Source of the DNA: Gentiana macrophylla
Lineage: Eukaryota > Streptophyta > Magnoliopsida > Gentianales > Gentianaceae
Length of the DNA: 64,000 nucleotides
NCBI GenBank assembly: GCA_026214975.1
Contig: CM047817.1
Location: forward strand, 53,750,246 to 53,814,245
Reading direction: 5' to 3'
Below the pieces are notes generated by a model. That model was not told the DNA's origin, did no database searches, and saw nothing but the letters and a program-made list of their open reading frames with translations. A program made the position numbers and the translations under genes. Below are positions 12,216-24,429 of the stretch, piece by piece. Within the stretch, counting starts at the first letter, position 1. Each line of letters starts with the position of its first letter.

Positions 12216-12629
12216 TGGATCATAAATTTCTTCATTCAGAGTCAAGAATCTCAGCCTCCTCCAAAACCAGCTTTGTCCGAGCAATCCATTTCCAATCCAC
12301 CACCAGTTTCAGGTTTCCGGCCGTCTTCCATCGGCATTTCATCACCACCGACGGCGGCATATATCACTATAAGCCCTCAAGTACGTCCCGACACTCATAA
12401 TCAAATTGAACATGTTTATGAAGAAGAAGAAGGCGGATATGAGGATGACAACTATTCCCGTGACTCGGATCATCATACACTACCACAAACTAGTAAAGAT
12501 GACCGGATGCAACTTGACTGTATGCTTTGTCACTGGTTAGGAAGCTTTTTTTTTGTTGCTGGATTTTGCAATAATAATGTAACTTGGTTCGTTCCCTGTT
12601 TATGTTGTGACGTGGATGATTTGATTTGA
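12216..12629 (+). pseudogene. Exon-like frame, Pro/Ser-rich then acidic; unrecognised
   Basis: In the frame of 12273 the sequence stays open from about 12216 to 12629. It reads QSQESQPPPKPALSEQ, then a PPPVSGFRPSS segment, then an acidic stretch VYEEEEGGYEDDNYSRDSD, and then hydrophobic residues that look like intron read-through. A coding-like composition with a GT near 12535 suggests a first exon of a captured or decayed gene. I do not recognise the protein. It lies just inside the left arm of the candidate TIR element. Confidence 0.35.
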
Positions 12630-13299
12630 TTTTGTTTTGCACAATGGGATTTATCCATTTATTAGTTTCATTTTAGTACCTTTCTTGTTCTTATGCTTTG
12701 TGTTGCTACACTTTAAGCAAACTGTAATCTTCAGTTGCTCTCTCCGGCAATAATATGGTTTAAGAGAGGTATTTTCTATCTTTTCAGTTTGAAATGTTTT
12801 GCGAATCTTAACTCAGGCTGTTTGAATGCTTAAGTTACCAAAGAAAATTGTTGAGTTAATGCATTTAATTACATGTAGATTATGAAATGTTAAAGGAAGC
12901 TTCAAAATGAACAAAGAAAAGGAAGTTGGTTGTGTGTATCAGCAACCACTTGATTCATATGTTCAAGCTTAAAGACAGCAGCATATTATACAACAACATA
13001 TGTATAGTTAAAAACTGATCTAATCCCAATTCCCTCACTCCCCACCCCACCCACCTTAACAGAATAAATGGTTGCACAAGTACATTCAACTTTTTCCTAA
13101 AACTTGATCCCTAGTAATGTAGTGTAGTATTTAGTACCAAATTACGGGGTTGATCATCACGTAATTTTCACTAATTAATCTCAGTAATTAGTGTTGAGTC
13201 TTGATTTCGTCTATTATCATTGTCTCATAGGTTTTCTGTCGAAATGGTTTAAGCTTTGAGTATATCCTAATTCTCTTGAATGAGCCTTATATGAGCCAG

Positions 13300-13564
13300 A
13301 TATGTGTGCCTTGAAGTAGTCACTTGAATTAAGCCTTAAATGAGCCTGATACTTTTTATTGATAATCGATATCGAGCATCGACATCGACATCGAGCATCG
13401 ACATCGATATCGACATCGACATCGTATGCCTTATATGATACTGTTAGTGATATTGTATGTCTTATATGAGCCAGATATGATATTGTGTCCTTGAATTAAG
13501 CCTTAAACGAGCCTTATATGAGCTAGATATGTGTGCCTTGAAGTAGTCACTTGAATTAAGCCTT
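13300..13564. repeat. Short interspersed direct repeats and CATCGA-type run
   Basis: A phrase reading CCTTGAAGTAGTCACTTGAA followed by TTAAGCCTTAAATGAGCC occurs near 13312, 13532 and again at 14787. Between them, 13379-13424 is a run of GACATCGA-type hexamers; similar runs occur at 14219-14285 and 14831-14895. The recurrence of the same blocks around the zinc-finger fragment suggests internal duplication within the element. Confidence 0.6.
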
Positions 13565-13849
13565 CATCTGAAGAGTACTATGGGGAAACCACAACATCTA
13601 TACTAAGATTATGTGGGGGGGGCTGAGCCCTGTCTCATTTTATGAATTGTTTTTGTTGGATTTGAAATACATGTTTTGTCTGTGTCTTTTTTGTATTTGT
13701 TTCGTTTTGTTTGTGTCTTTTTTGAAATACAAGAAAATGGTGATGAAGTTATACAAGCCTTCATAAGCCTACTGCAACTCCTACAAAGAAGAAGAAACAA
13801 AGGTAGCTGCGCAGATTATGGAAATCAAAAGTAGCGGCAAAACTGTCGA

Positions 13850-14204
13850 GTCTAGATACCTTGTTAAAGAAACCTGAGCCTCACGACGGAGGTAATTCAC
13901 CGAACGAAAACGGTAATAGACACGCCTCTTCGGTTCGGATGATGAAAGAAACATGGGAAAGATTGTTTAAGGCTTATGTCTGCTGCAAGAGAAAGCCGAT
14001 TGGCATGGTGGCCTAATGTGATTGAACCCAAGAACAAGAAAATGCCTAAAAGAAATGATCCTAAAGAAAAAGTAGTATCGAAACATGCTCCGAAAAGAAG
14101 TAAATATGAGTGCTTGAACTGTAAGAAGACATTCGGTTCATATCAAGGACTTGGGGACATAGACCTTGGAACAAAAATCGAAAGAGAGTCATTTTGAGCC
14201 TGAT
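13850..14204 (+). pseudogene. Broken Q-type C2H2 zinc-finger gene fragment
   Basis: The plus-strand frame at 13976-14197 contains YECLNCKKTFGSYQGLG. This is the first half of the plant EAR/Q-type C2H2 finger (CX2C...KTFxSxQALGGH). One base appears to be missing after CTTGGGG at about 14155: the expected His and following Arg codons (CAT AGA) are present but in the next frame, where the sequence goes on HRPWNKN. The finger therefore lacks its zinc-binding histidines in any single frame. The preceding basic segment (KKMPKRNDPKEK...KRSK) also fits the linker of such proteins. Family members are transcription factors; this copy is a non-functional fragment. Confidence 0.65.
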
Positions 14205-14939
14205 TTTGATACTTCACTGACATCGATACTACCGACATCGACATCGATATTTCGATATCGACATCAGCCGATATTGATACTATCGATATTGTGTGCTATA
14301 ATGCAATAGATAGGCCTAGTTCATAGGCTTACTATGTGCCTTGTGTGTCTTTGAGGTTTTTGATCTACATTGTATCATCATGTAATAGATAGGCCTAGTT
14401 CATTGGCTTCATCGAACTTGTAATTCATCACCTTGTGAATTCGGGCATGATAATTTAGTTCTTTGAACTTGAATATCCTTCTTATAATTTGGGTGATTGT
14501 TCAGAACGTTTTCGGCCTGTATTGTTCTTCTATGTATTACCTTTTAGTTCTGATGTACCTATTGTACTAAATCTATAGTCCGTTGTATTGATCTTCTATG
14601 TATTACCTTTTAGTCTCGATGTACTTTTTAGGCTTAATTCAAGTGATTAACTCATCTGAACTCGCATGTTATAAACACCACACCTTAATTAAGTTAATCT
14701 ATGCTATTCCTTTTATCAATCAAAACCACATAAACTTGACATAGGCTTAATAGTTAATCACTTGAATTAAGCCTTATATGAGCCAGCTATGTGTGCCTTG
14801 AAGTAGTCACTTGAATTAAGCTTTAAATGAGCACGACATCATATCATATCGACATCAGATCGACATCGACATCGACATCGACATCGAGCATCGATCATCG
14901 TGTTAGTGTAAATGTCGCGATTAAATTCGGCTTTCGATA

Positions 14940-15250
14940 CTACGTTTAAAATGTATCAAACGCGGTCTCAAAATGAAGATAAAAAATATGAACTTTGGTG
15001 AAACAATTTTGATGATCGGTGTTCTAAATCAAAAGTTACGGTCGTTTATAAGAAAAAGCGCTCCGGTTAATACAAATATTTTTTCATCTTTCAAAATATA
15101 CGTCGGAAGGGTATCGTATTTGGGCTCAAATTGAAGAGCAAAAAAAAAACATGAATTTTGGTGAAAAAATTTCGATGATCGGAGTTGTAAATCAAAAGTT
15201 ACGGTTGTTTGAAAAAAAAAAAAAACAAACAAACAAACAAACAAACAAAC
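14940..15250. repeat. Diverged tandem duplication plus (AAAC)n
   Basis: About 14945-15050 and 15120-15222 share the order TCAAAATGAAGA / AACTTTGGTGAA / GATGATCGG / AAATCAAAAGTTACGG. The repeat length is about 175 bp. It ends in a poly-A tract and a run of AAAC tetramers (15225-15250). Confidence 0.6.
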
Positions 15251-15539
15251 CAACCAAGCAGCGGAAGATTTAATATATATGCGCGCGTCCCTCCTTAATA
15301 AAGGGGTAATTTTGTCCGTCTGAAATTATTTGTCCTTTTTGCAATTAAAAAAATGTGTGTATCCTATTTATTCATTTTGTGCCAAAAAAAAAAGGACTTT
15401 TGCCTCTTTATCTCATATAAAAACTACAACAAAAAAAAGAACAAATAAAAGAATAAAAGATCACATACAGTAGTTGGCCAGCTGTAAAAAAAAAACGGTT
15501 TGACGCGCTCCGAACCTAGAAAAAAAAGCACCTGAACGA

Positions 15540-15573
15540 AAGTGTGTGTGTTTTTTTTTTTTTTTTTTTTTTA
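15540..15573. repeat. Simple TG and T-rich run
   Basis: GTGTGTGTG followed by a run of more than 20 T. It lies just before the start of the putative spliced gene. Confidence 0.9.
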
Positions 15574-17871
15574 TTTTTGACTATTTGACGCCTCCAATAT
15601 CGTAAGTCGTAACCCCTTTTCCAAATTCAAATTCCTGCAAGCAAAGCAACATAAATCTCTCTCAAAACAGTTCATATCAGAGAGTCCTCCTATAGAGAAA
15701 CCCTATCTTCTGAGAAATCCCTTCCTCTCCTCTCCAAACCCCAATCGAATAGGAGATCATCACGGACCTGCTCGAATCTCTCTCACAAAATCCGCTCTTC
15801 GGAAAGACCAAATTATTGATGGAGAGCCTTTGCTAAAATTCAGTCTTATGGTGAAGTTTTTTTGCCCCAAAAAGCCAATTCAACCTGTGGATTGCACCCA
15901 ACCTCAAGAAATCTTGGAACACTCACTGCGTTCTCATCAATTAATTTGCAAGGTAATATTTACCAATTTGTTTTCGATCATGAATATGATATTGATAGAG
16001 TTCATTGTTTCAAACTAAGGGCTTTGGTGTTCCTTCGATTTTAATCGATCTGTTTGATTGTTGTTTAACCTTCTTTATGTGTGATTTGTTTTTGTCCTGG
16101 GCTTGCAGTGAAGAAATGATATACAAAAACCGATGACGAAAGGTTAAATCTTTTTGAATAATATTTTTACCACAAATTTATTATTATTATTATTTTTTTT
16201 TTCTTATGTTGGCAACTCAATTTTTTTTTGGGTTGTGCTGTTTTTTTCAGAAGGTTGAAAAGGCAACTATCGAACATTCATCCATACCGGTTGGTATTTC
16301 ATATGTCTCCAATGTTTCAGCTTTCAAAATTGAGGTATATTTTTTTTATCACAGCGATTTATATCTGGCATTGTTCATGACGGTTGCATCATTCCCCTTT
16401 CGTAAAAAGAAGGCTGAGGAAAACGCAACATTAGTATATATGTGACCATAATCTCATATCCGAAAATATTGAAATTGAAGAGAGGTACCATATATCGGAA
16501 AGTATTTAGAGGGTGCTATTTTTATGATTTGTTGTCCCGCTTACATAGTTGGCCAATGGATTTTGAGAAGTATTTGGTGGTACTAATTCATGTTATTTAA
16601 AATTTATTGTTTTATAATTTCTCCAAAATCAACTCCATGTTTGTTTTCTTTGTTGACTAACAAATATTGAACCATAACAAGCATTTGTGAAATGTAGGAA
16701 TAAGAAGTAGAATCCACTAAAGGCGCATCTACAGGCAAAGAACTACCTTTGGGTTCAATTAATTGGTAGTTCAATGCATATACAGCTTACAGCTTAGCTT
16801 ATCATTATGTTTTTCTCCATTTTCATGTCCCAAATTGTTATAAGCTTACTTGATGTGATATAATGAAATTCCGATGATTGCATTTTCCAATCAAAAGGGA
16901 TTAGCTTCTCGACCGGAAACAACGGTTTGTTCCTTTACCTTTTTTCGACGTTGTTCTTTTACAAACTTGGAATTTAGTAACCTGAGATGTCATTTAATCT
17001 TCCATAGAAGAGTTCGGAATACTATTCTAATAATTATTTTTAATTGTGCATTTTGTCAGCCAACAAATGGTGAATCACTTAATTGGTTTGGGACAGCGGC
17101 ACTCCATTTTTGGAACCTTGCAATCATTGTTAAAGTAGTTTTCCTTTTTTTCAATAAATGATTGTTCCATATTTGTAGTACCTGTAAAGGATTTTTTTGT
17201 TATCATCGATCGATGATTTTTTATGAGGGCTTTACTTTTATTTTGCCTCATTTTTTTACTGTCCCAGGTTTTGGACTTTTAGCCGTCTGGATCGATAAAG
17301 CTTAGAAAACGCTGTTTGTAAGTTTTACTTTTGACCTCTAATGGTGAACAAACTTCATCTACAGCTTCAAATTTCATTTCAATTGGAGAGAATATGCAAC
17401 CGGCAACACTGTGAAAGGTATGCATTTTCCATCTCCAAATGTTTTCATTGTTTTGCTTTTCTTTATCATGTTATATGAGCGTAACATCGGTGTACACACC
17501 CGAATGCAGGATGTGGTGGGGCGTGATTTTTTGGATTTTCGATTCATGGAACTTCCATCTTTTTTATTTTTTTAGAGGCGAAAGACAAGACTTTGAAAAA
17601 TCACTTTCACATTCGTTCTTCGTTGATTCGCATTGCTATTTCAACCATTTATTTTTTGGGACTCATTTGAATCAATAGGTCTCATATCATAATCAATGCT
17701 CCAAAAGTGTATTGTGGAATTTTGTTATGCACATTTATTGTGGCATTATCACTAATCCTTGCTTAATTTTATGTAAAGTATTGTTTTTTGACTATTTTAG
17801 TGTGCCAAGATTGATTTGGATTTTCAGTGACATGTGGTCGGTTTGAAGAATCTATGCGTTGAAAGAAAAAT

Positions 17872-18215
17872 GGCTAAATTACAATTTTTGTCCTCTAACT
17901 AGACACGTTTTTCGATTTTGGTCCTGGTTTTTCTCCGGCGACAATTTTAGTCCTGTAAGTGGTCTTTTTTTACAAAAATAGTCCTGAACGCCGGAAAGAC
18001 CACTTACAGGACTAAAATTGGTCTTTTCCGGCAACAATTTTAGTCCTGTAAGTGGTATTTCTGGCGACAATTTTAGTCCTGTGAGTTGTCTTTCCGGCGT
18101 TCAAGACTATTTTTGCAAAAAAAAGACCACTTACAGGACTAAAATTGTCGTCGAAGAAAAATCAGGACCAAAATCGAAAAAAGTGTAGTTAGAGGACCAA
18201 AATTGTAATTTAGCC
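17872..18215. mobile_element. Foldback MITE, 344 bp, with 10-bp target duplication
   Basis: The ends are near-perfect 30-bp inverted repeats: GGCTAAATTACAATTTTTGT at the left against the complement of the final AAAATTGTAATTTAGCC. An identical 10-bp AAAGAAAAAT flanks it at 17862-17871 and 18216-18225. Inside, the phrase ACAATTTTAGTCCTGTAAGT recurs in direct and inverted orientation, so the element can fold into several alternative hairpins. The 9-10-bp duplication suggests Mutator-type transposase mobilisation. Confidence 0.88.
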
Positions 18216-19017
18216 AAAGAAAAATCACGGGATACCATGGAAATAAGGTACTTTTTGCTTCTTTTTGTGTTTATTTAATTTGCAATTGTATAATGCGTTG
18301 ATTATTGTTTCTTGTAATGTGTTCTTCTCATTGTTTGATTGTTTTATTAATGTACCATATACATTAATATGAATCTCCATCAGACGACGTTCTGCACCGT
18401 TTGCACTCACTTACCAAACATACATAAAGATAAAAAAAAGAATGTAGTTTGGATGTTTTTGAAATTTTGAAGAGTATCATATTTTCACACATATACTTTG
18501 CCTTTGATTCTGGAAATTGTTAACAATCTTTTGAAGGGAAATTTGTTCAATGAACCTCATTTTGATGTTACGAGATGAAGCTTATTTTTTAATTGCAGCG
18601 AAAGAATGAGCTTGATTCGTTGACTGATGGAAAAGGAAAAGAACTGCAGGTAGGAGAAGTGCTTTATGATTCGGCACTATATTCCACACCAAGGCTGCGG
18701 CTCTGCTTTCAACCAAAGTTAGGTATTGTGCTTGGCTTTGCCGAGGAAATCTGTAGTCCTATGAGTTATGTGTGAAATCTATTTAATTTTTTGTTTAAGT
18801 TTTGATTCTAGGCGAACCTTGCCAATCATAATATTAATTAATCATACGTAATAATATATAAGAAAATAGAATTTTCTGCTACCAAAGTTTTCTTTCATGT
18901 GTATTTTTATTTCCTCCGTGTTTGTGGGAGGCTTTTGTGCTCTAAACATGAGAGGATTGTTTTTTATGTCTGCAACCATGATGAAGCTGCAAATCACGAA
19001 GGTGCGACATACATTTT

Positions 19018-19078
19018 TTTTTGCTTAAAGCCCCCGGTATCCGGAACCCACTGGTCCGACTAATCCAGAATTCGGCCC
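19018..19078 (-). mobile_element. 5'-truncated SINE fragment with target duplication
   Basis: On the minus strand it reads a conserved plant SINE 3' region (GGATTAGTCGGACCAGTGGG, then CCGGATACCGGGGGC) followed by an A-rich tail. A 17-bp direct repeat starting GGTGCGACATACATTTT flanks it (19001-19017 and 19079-19095). That is the signature of target-primed insertion of a truncated SINE. Confidence 0.75.
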
Positions 19079-19222
19079 GGTGCGACATACATTTTGTTTA
19101 TTGTATTTTAGGGTGCATTTCGAATACTCATGCTCTTTGGCTATCCAACAGAAAGAAAAGACTGGCGTGTCGAGATTGATGGAAAAAACATTTTGATGAT
19201 GTTGTTAGGGTGGTTCAGATAA

Positions 19223-22200
19223 CTTTGGCAATTCCATACACTTTAATTTTGTCTTATTCAAAAAGTGCCTTGGCAAAACAAAAATGCCCTGGATTTACCA
19301 CGAGCCTCGTGAAATTGAAATGTTTGTGATCGATTTTAGACTTTAATTTTTATGAGTGAAAGCTAAAGCGGTTAATATCCGTGTAATACATTTGCTTTTA
19401 ACAACAATATAGTTAATTTTATATTTACTCCTTTGTCATGAATGATTCAAACACCAAAATTTTGTTGGCTACGCAGATATATTTGGATACACGATGTTTG
19501 AAACCATTATCCGGTAAAAGTTTCCATGCTAATAATTCCGTATGTAACATATGTAGTATAGAGTTTTTAAAATTTATTTTATATACACTCATATGGTTGA
19601 ATTTCCCGTGCATAATGCACGGGAAAATAGGTAATTTTAATAAAAATGACATAAATCATATGCTCAATTTATTTTTATTTTTGATAAAATCATATGCTCA
19701 ATTAAATGGTGCTGATATCATGTTTAATACAAAAATAAATATCAAGAATATTAAAATAAAGTAAAAGAGTCATGTTCTTACTAAGATGAAATAAATAAAT
19801 AAAAACTAAGAAATAAAAACATAATCAATGAGAAAGTACATATTTTGATGAAAATAATGGGAACATTAATTATCGATCCCGTACAATGTCATTCATCTAT
19901 CTGTAGATTCAGTGAAGTTCGTCATCAAATCGATATAATTTGACGTAAACTCTCTCCTTCACGATCTACAAACACATCAACCTTAGAATTATAAGAGGAC
20001 GATAAAAATATCTTACACATACAGGAAGCAAGATTCAAATAAATGAGATAAACACAAATGCATCTATATAAATATAGTGCGGTGACATCGAAACAAAACG
20101 ATTGAAGATTTCTTATAATTATATGGTCGGCAATAAATAGTCTATATAAAATTTCAAACTTTCATTTTCACAACATTATTTAGCATAGAATGTCTTGGCA
20201 CTTACCACAATGAAGGGTTCCGACATAATAATTTCTTCTCATGATAAGTCCAAACATTTTTGCATACCTCAGCAGCAACAATTAGAGCGATGGGAGTATA
20301 AGAACCATTAATGTTTCTATCATCAACTCAATATCCAAGAACATAAGCATCTAACCTTAAAAATACATTTCTCTTCACATATATAATGTGCTTCTTGTGC
20401 AATAATATATTGTCTTCACCAGCATCCAAAATATAAATATAAATTCATTAAAGAAAAAGCAAATAAGGAAACCAAAGGGAAAGAAAGACTTAAAATTGTT
20501 AGTAAATAAGTATATGTATTACTTTAAGGTTCAAGTGAATAGAGTGAATCCATCATCAAGGGTGAGCCAGATGTTAAACAAAGCATAAGTAGCCACACCA
20601 AGATGTACTCCATCATCAGCTTCCAATATGATCTTGCTCCAGATATCTGAATGAGAAACTTCATAATACGTTCATCAAAAGAGTCAATGACGGATGAAAG
20701 AAAGAAGAAAAAGTGATAAACCATCAAGAATGGACGACATCACTACCTTACGCATCGCCGTACATCAAATGAAGTGAAACCACGTGTAGTTAAAACTAAC
20801 ATGTATCGCCATCTGCTCATCCGCTTTTGGCCACGCTTTTTGAAAACAAAAAACAGCCTTGGCTTAAAAAAAAAGTTGAAAACAATGCTCGTTGCACTCG
20901 TGGAATGGATTTAATGCATTCCAGGGATCAGGATGTGCCCTTTCTTCGATTATCCTATATGATTTAGTACAAATAAATGACATGTTTAATAATTCAACCT
21001 ACTTGTTTTGTAAAGTAAAATAATTGAAATGGTGGACACTTCATAATTCAAGTTAGTGTCAGAAAACATTACGTGTAAAAGCACGATTAGTTGATGACTT
21101 TTATACTCTGAAGCACGGAAAAATCCCTCAAGGGGCAGCTCCTATTATGACATGTATATGTAGAAATTGTCCACCTTTATTTTATACGCCTTTAGATGCA
21201 CCATCTCGGTTGAAAACGATTCTCGATATTTGAGATTCCAAGACGTAAATAACCAATGGTTCAAAACAAATGACAAATAAAATATAAGAGTATGACATAT
21301 CATAAACGATGACGCAAGGAGGCATGCCAAATCACATTATGCACACTTCAAGATCACAATACCACATGTTTGGCATAATAACAAACTAAGCACCGAAAAG
21401 AAATAACACAATAGACCAAAAACCAAGTTGGGACCTTACCAACACATTCGGCCACAAACTTTCCTCCCCTTCCCGTTACGGCGTTACCTACAGGGCTGCA
21501 ACCTCTTTAGCCTAAAATAAAAGTACGAAATTAGAATGTCTTATTAATCACAATAAAAAAAAACATGACAAATTGGGATGAACTCATGAATCCGTTGAAG
21601 ATTTGTGACTAAATCTCCACAATTAATCACCCAAGATAAAAACCCCAAAAAAATTCATCCAAACATAAGATAACAATGATTCATCAATGTTTCTCCAAAT
21701 TCGCCTCCTAGTAATTATCATTCTACGTAACTGTCACCATGGCACTGGCATACAAATCATCACTATATAACAAAATTGAAATATGTATACATAAATATTT
21801 ATGAAAAACAATAATAATATAAAGTAAAAAAAAATAAAAGTGAAAACAAAAAAGAAATGAATTTTAACATACATACCTTGCCGTGTTTCACTTTTTTCTG
21901 GAAGCAGAAAGACAACGCTAAAGTAAATCGACATTTTCGACATACATACGCAATTCATTTAGGTATTGGTTTTAGGGTAAAGAATATACTCCACGGGAGT
22001 ATCTTATATTTGATGTAATGAACATGAAAAAGGTTAAACCACGGGAAGAAAGTGCATGTACATTGGCTTATTCCAATGTAATACACTGATACTTCAATTC
22101 AGTGCTTTAGAAATGATGCTTATAATATATCTCGTAACATGAATTACACTATTATAAAATTTAAAAACATGCATAAAAACGCCTCTCGTAGAAAATTCGG

Positions 22201-23433
22201 TGGTAGCAAAACATCAATAACACGAAATCATGAACATCTGCCAAGCACAAAAACAACTTTGCATCAACCAATACACAATTGGTAACTAACTAAAACTTTG
22301 TTCATTGTGTCGCTAACCAAACTGAAAAAAAATAACGAAGCAACATAAGTAGAAACAAATAAAATTTGAAGAAATCAGTGATGAAAATGGAAAGTATATT
22401 GAAGATAACGTACCCTCGAAATGGAAACCAAAGGAGAAAAAACAGCACCCAAGCACATCAAATCAAAAAAGCAATCCAAGAAAAAGCTACTACCTGTCTG
22501 TTTTGCTGAGGACGGATTATTCGTCCATTCCGTCATTTACAGGCAATCCTTGAGATAATCTGCTTGTCATCTCCATTCCAACAACAACCTATATCTCAAA
22601 TCTACACTTCTTCATCCGAGGGTCTTGGATTCCAGCACAATTGATGGTTGCATGAAACATAGTAAAAAAAATATAAATATAATTACTCAACTTGTGTCTC
22701 TATTTTATTACTCTCATAGTCTCATATAAGAATTTCATTCAGAAAAAGACCTGAAAACCTTATTGTCATCGCCCTCGCCAATAATCCTCCCATATTTTGA
22801 CTCCTCCACACAGAAATCTACAAAATTTAAATAACATAAAAACTGTGACATAAAACTGAGAGGTAGTATGATGGACATCAGTGGTTTTTATAGGATTGGA
22901 GATGATGGTCTTCTATGATTGAAACTTGATTTATTGAGCTTGAACATTTCAATTCAAAGCCTCTCACTTTGAAAAATATGTAATACTTATTATGGTTAAC
23001 ATTGGATTTGTAATGGTTAGATTTTTGTTCCTCTGCTTCTGCTCCACCACAAAGATTATGAGCAAATCAAGAATAAATTGGTCCGAAATGAAACATATTA
23101 ATTTTACAATCAAGCCATTGTCTTAGAAAATCTGTATCTATGAACTCAAAATTTTAAAATGGTAAGCAAAACAAATACGAGAATGTTGTCAAATCAACAT
23201 GAATCAATAAAAATCTTGATTGATACACTAAAAATTAAAATATAAAATGAAAACGAAAAATGGGAAGAAAAAAATCGGGAAGACACACTAAAATGAATAA
23301 ATGATGAAAACTAATCTACGAATATGAAGAAGATAAGCAAACAACAAAAAGATGTATGCTTTCAACGAAGATGAAGAAGACGTGGATTGTTACCGGGTTT
23401 GGGTCGGGTAATTGAAGGAAACGGGCTAAAATT

Positions 23434-23435
<2 letters not shown>
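19223..23435. other. AT-rich region with no recognised gene
   Basis: No open frame over about 110 codons and no terminal repeats that I could pair. A perfect 12-bp inverted repeat with a one-base loop lies at 19602-19626 (TTTCCCGTGCAT/A/ATGCACGGGAAA). On the minus strand some stretches (for example around 22480-22660) have exon-like composition and AG/GT borders, but I could not assemble a protein. Confidence 0.4.

Positions 23436-23476
<41 letters not shown>
23436..23476. repeat. (TA)n microsatellite
   Basis: About 20 uninterrupted AT repeats. Confidence 0.95.
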
Positions 23477-23479
<3 letters not shown>

Positions 23480-23706
23480 CTTACACCGTCAGAAAAGTAT
23501 TTGTAGATTTTTTCAGAAAATAGATAAATTTGTATAGTTATAGATAACAACTTGTTGGTTCATGTTTTAAGTGGCTTTATGAATATTTTATTGGTTAAAA
23601 TGAATTATCATTCTATTTTTATGTAACTTGAGTATTTATGTAAATAAAAGGTTTTCAAGATAGTCCGTGTATTATTGTATTAAGTGTGTTTGTGTTTTTA
23701 TATGTA

Positions 23707-23788
<82 letters not shown>
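23707..23788. repeat. (TG)n(TA)n compound microsatellite
   Basis: About eight TG units pass directly into about 30 TA units. Confidence 0.95.
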
Positions 23789-23791
<3 letters not shown>

Positions 23792-23899
23792 TTCAATACG
23801 TTTGAATTCGAAATGGTTAGAAGATGTAATAGTTTACCAACCATATAAGTATTTTTAAATAGTTTTTATAAAGAATAGAACCAACACTACTTTTAAATG

Positions 23900-24429
23900 T
23901 ATGTTCTAGAAAGATGGATGCAAATCCTCTTTTAAGATGTCCAAGTCGGGTTTTAGAACCCTATCAATATTCCCGAAGAAAATATGTTTAAAGATTATAA
24001 TGTACTGTCAAACAAAAAGTAATAACCGAAGTTGTACAGTTTTTCAGAAAGTTTAGTGTCTTTGCAGTAGTCGTATTTTCAGAATAAAAGACACGACAAG
24101 CAGATAAGTATATATTATAGAATTTAAAAGATATATTTGATAATGTTACGGTTTCCTAGACGGACACCCCACTCCCGGGTCAGAGGGAGATTTCAGATTT
24201 CAGATTCAGTGCAGTGAGTTCTCGAGAATCCCCGGCATCAGGCCTTGATCCTAGGCTATAATAAGGAGTACATTTTATATGCCGGAGCCGGTCAGAAATC
24301 CGGTCTGCAACATCAGACAGTTTTAGAGTCCCTCTGGGACACAGTTCGGATTAGAACCGTATCATTATCAGCATTACAGTAAATTATTAACTACAACAAA
24401 TAATACCAGTTACAAGAAGTAATATCAAA
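23900..24429 (+). repeat. Ty3-gypsy LTR, left part (split by Helitron)
   Basis: Contains phrases typical of plant Tekay/Del-like LTRs: AAGTCGGGTTTTAG, CTAGACGGACACCCC, CCGGGTCAGAGGGAG and CTCTGGGACACAGTTCGG. It stops at 24429 where the Helitron begins and resumes at 27184. The left boundary is not resolved. Confidence 0.5.

Larger units (their letters stand above)
12054..15414. mobile_element. Candidate TIR transposon with captured gene fragments
   Basis: The first about 120 bases (GGAAAAATTAGTTTTAAGTCC... TTGCATTAAGGACAAAAATA... CTAAATTACCC) resemble the reverse complement of the last about 120 bases (GAGATAAAGAGGCAAAAGTCC... TTGCAAAAAGGACAAATAAT... CAAAATTACCC). The pair is flanked by an identical 8-bp sequence, ATATAAAA, at 12046-12053 and 15415-15422. 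This fits a diverged long-TIR element of the Mutator or hAT type. There is no transposase. The interior holds a proline/serine-rich exon-like frame, a broken C2H2 zinc finger and CATCGA-type simple repeats, so a Pack-MULE-like capture is plausible. The flanking 8-mer is AT-rich and could be chance; TIR identity is only moderate. Confidence 0.5.
15640..19222 (+). pseudogene. Possible spliced gene of unknown function
   Basis: 15640-15800 looks like a plant 5' leader (C/T-rich, many CTCTC). Exon-like blocks follow, bounded by good splice signals: a frame ending at 15952 before GTAATATT; 16251-16334 after TTTTTTTCAG and before GTATAT (28 codons, KVEKATIEH...); 17365-17417 between CTACAG and GTATGC; 18599-18649 after AATTGCAG and before GTAGGA (17 codons, RKNELDSLTDG...); and 19112-19222 after TATTTTAG, ending in TAA (37 codons including the stop, LFGYPTERKDW...). 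Several lengths are multiples of three. I do not recognise the product. A foldback MITE and a SINE fragment lie in putative introns. It could be a functional gene, a captured fragment or a pseudogene; only cDNA would tell. Confidence 0.35.

Noticed and set aside
19602..19626. A Helitron 3' terminus
   Set aside because: No CTRR sequence follows the hairpin on either strand within about 25 bases.
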